Source: Stramenopiles sp. TOSAG23-2
Taxonomy: Eukaryota > Sar
Length of the DNA stretch: 26,875 nt
Assembly: GCA_900128395.1 (NCBI GenBank)
Contig: LT649426.1
Location: 1-26,875 of the forward strand
Reading direction: 5' to 3'
Shown here one piece after another: positions 26,760-26,875 of this stretch (positions within the stretch are counted from its first letter, which is position 1; every line of letters begins with the position of its first letter). The position numbers and the translations under genes were made by a program. The notes under the pieces were generated by a model. It saw nothing but the letters and a program-made list of their open reading frames with translations. It made no database searches and was not told where the DNA came from.

Positions 26760-26875
26760 TCACAAGCGATACATCGACTTTGCAGCTCCACCGTACAACA
26801 TAGCACGTTCTTCAAGGCTATATTTATCTTTTGTAATTTTCTCAAATGCTTTAAATAAACGTTCCGATTCCCATT
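26760..26875 (-). CDS. C-terminal end of a probable amidohydrolase, partial
   Basis: Reading the minus strand inward from the window edge gives 37 codons and a TGA at 26760-26762. The peptide (WESERLFKAFEKITKDKYSL, then EERAMLYGGAAKSMYRL) has the form of the C-terminus of metal-dependent TIM-barrel amidohydrolases, where a helix with a conserved EE(R/K) is followed by an N/G-A-AR-LY-L ending. The family is an inference from this short tail; no catalytic residues are inside the window. The 5' part is off the right end. Confidence 0.55.
   Translation of the reverse strand, partial: WESERLFKAFEKITKDKYSLEERAMLYGGAAKSMYRL

Overview
This window is nuclear DNA of a protist. The evidence is very large proteins (a BEACH protein and a kinesin), eukaryotic families (AMP deaminase, MYND finger, SAYSvFN domain, DnaJ membrane protein), single genes with their own 5' regions on both strands, no Shine-Dalgarno sites, A at -3 before most ATG starts, and AT-rich intergenic DNA with TA repeats. 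The genes read straight through without visible introns, even over nearly 10 kb, and carry asparagine-codon runs. A lineage cannot be proved from this sequence. A compact-genome alga or flagellate, possibly a stramenopile, is a weak inference. The IFT54-type domain suggests a lineage that makes cilia.

Layout from left to right. Bases 2-9949 (+) hold a 5'-truncated BEACH/WD40 protein of at least 3315 residues. Bases 10390-11488 (+) hold a multi-pass membrane J-domain protein whose N-terminus is split off by a 55-bp tandem duplication. Its stop overlaps by 11 bp the stop of a convergent 1592-residue kinesin (11478-16256, -). Then comes a 48-residue single-membrane-span microprotein (16829-16975, +), whose stop lies only 10 bases before a SAYSvFN protein (16986-17564, +), the SAYSD1 family. 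Next are 6-phosphogluconolactonase with an N-terminal membrane segment (17680-18579, -), a MYND zinc-finger protein (19162-20778, +), an unrecognised two-span membrane protein with a Gln-rich repeat tail (21222-22541, -), AMP deaminase (22955-25102, -), an ankyrin-like protein (25628-26401, +) whose 3' end is tandemly duplicated (113 bp), and the last 37 codons of a probable amidohydrolase (26760-26875, -).

The genes do not form a single pathway. They are independent housekeeping and trafficking genes packed closely. The strongest novelty is the kinesin: between its motor and its long coiled coil it carries a domain that reads as the N-terminal calponin-homology-like domain of the intraflagellar transport protein IFT54 (TRAF3IP1/MIP-T3), so cargo-train adaptor and motor appear fused. 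Other points of interest are the tightly spaced microprotein/SAYSD1 pair, a possible two-start phosphogluconolactonase, GC-rich AGCCAGCC islands in three of the upstream regions, and two perfect tandem duplications at gene ends that may be real or may be assembly joins.
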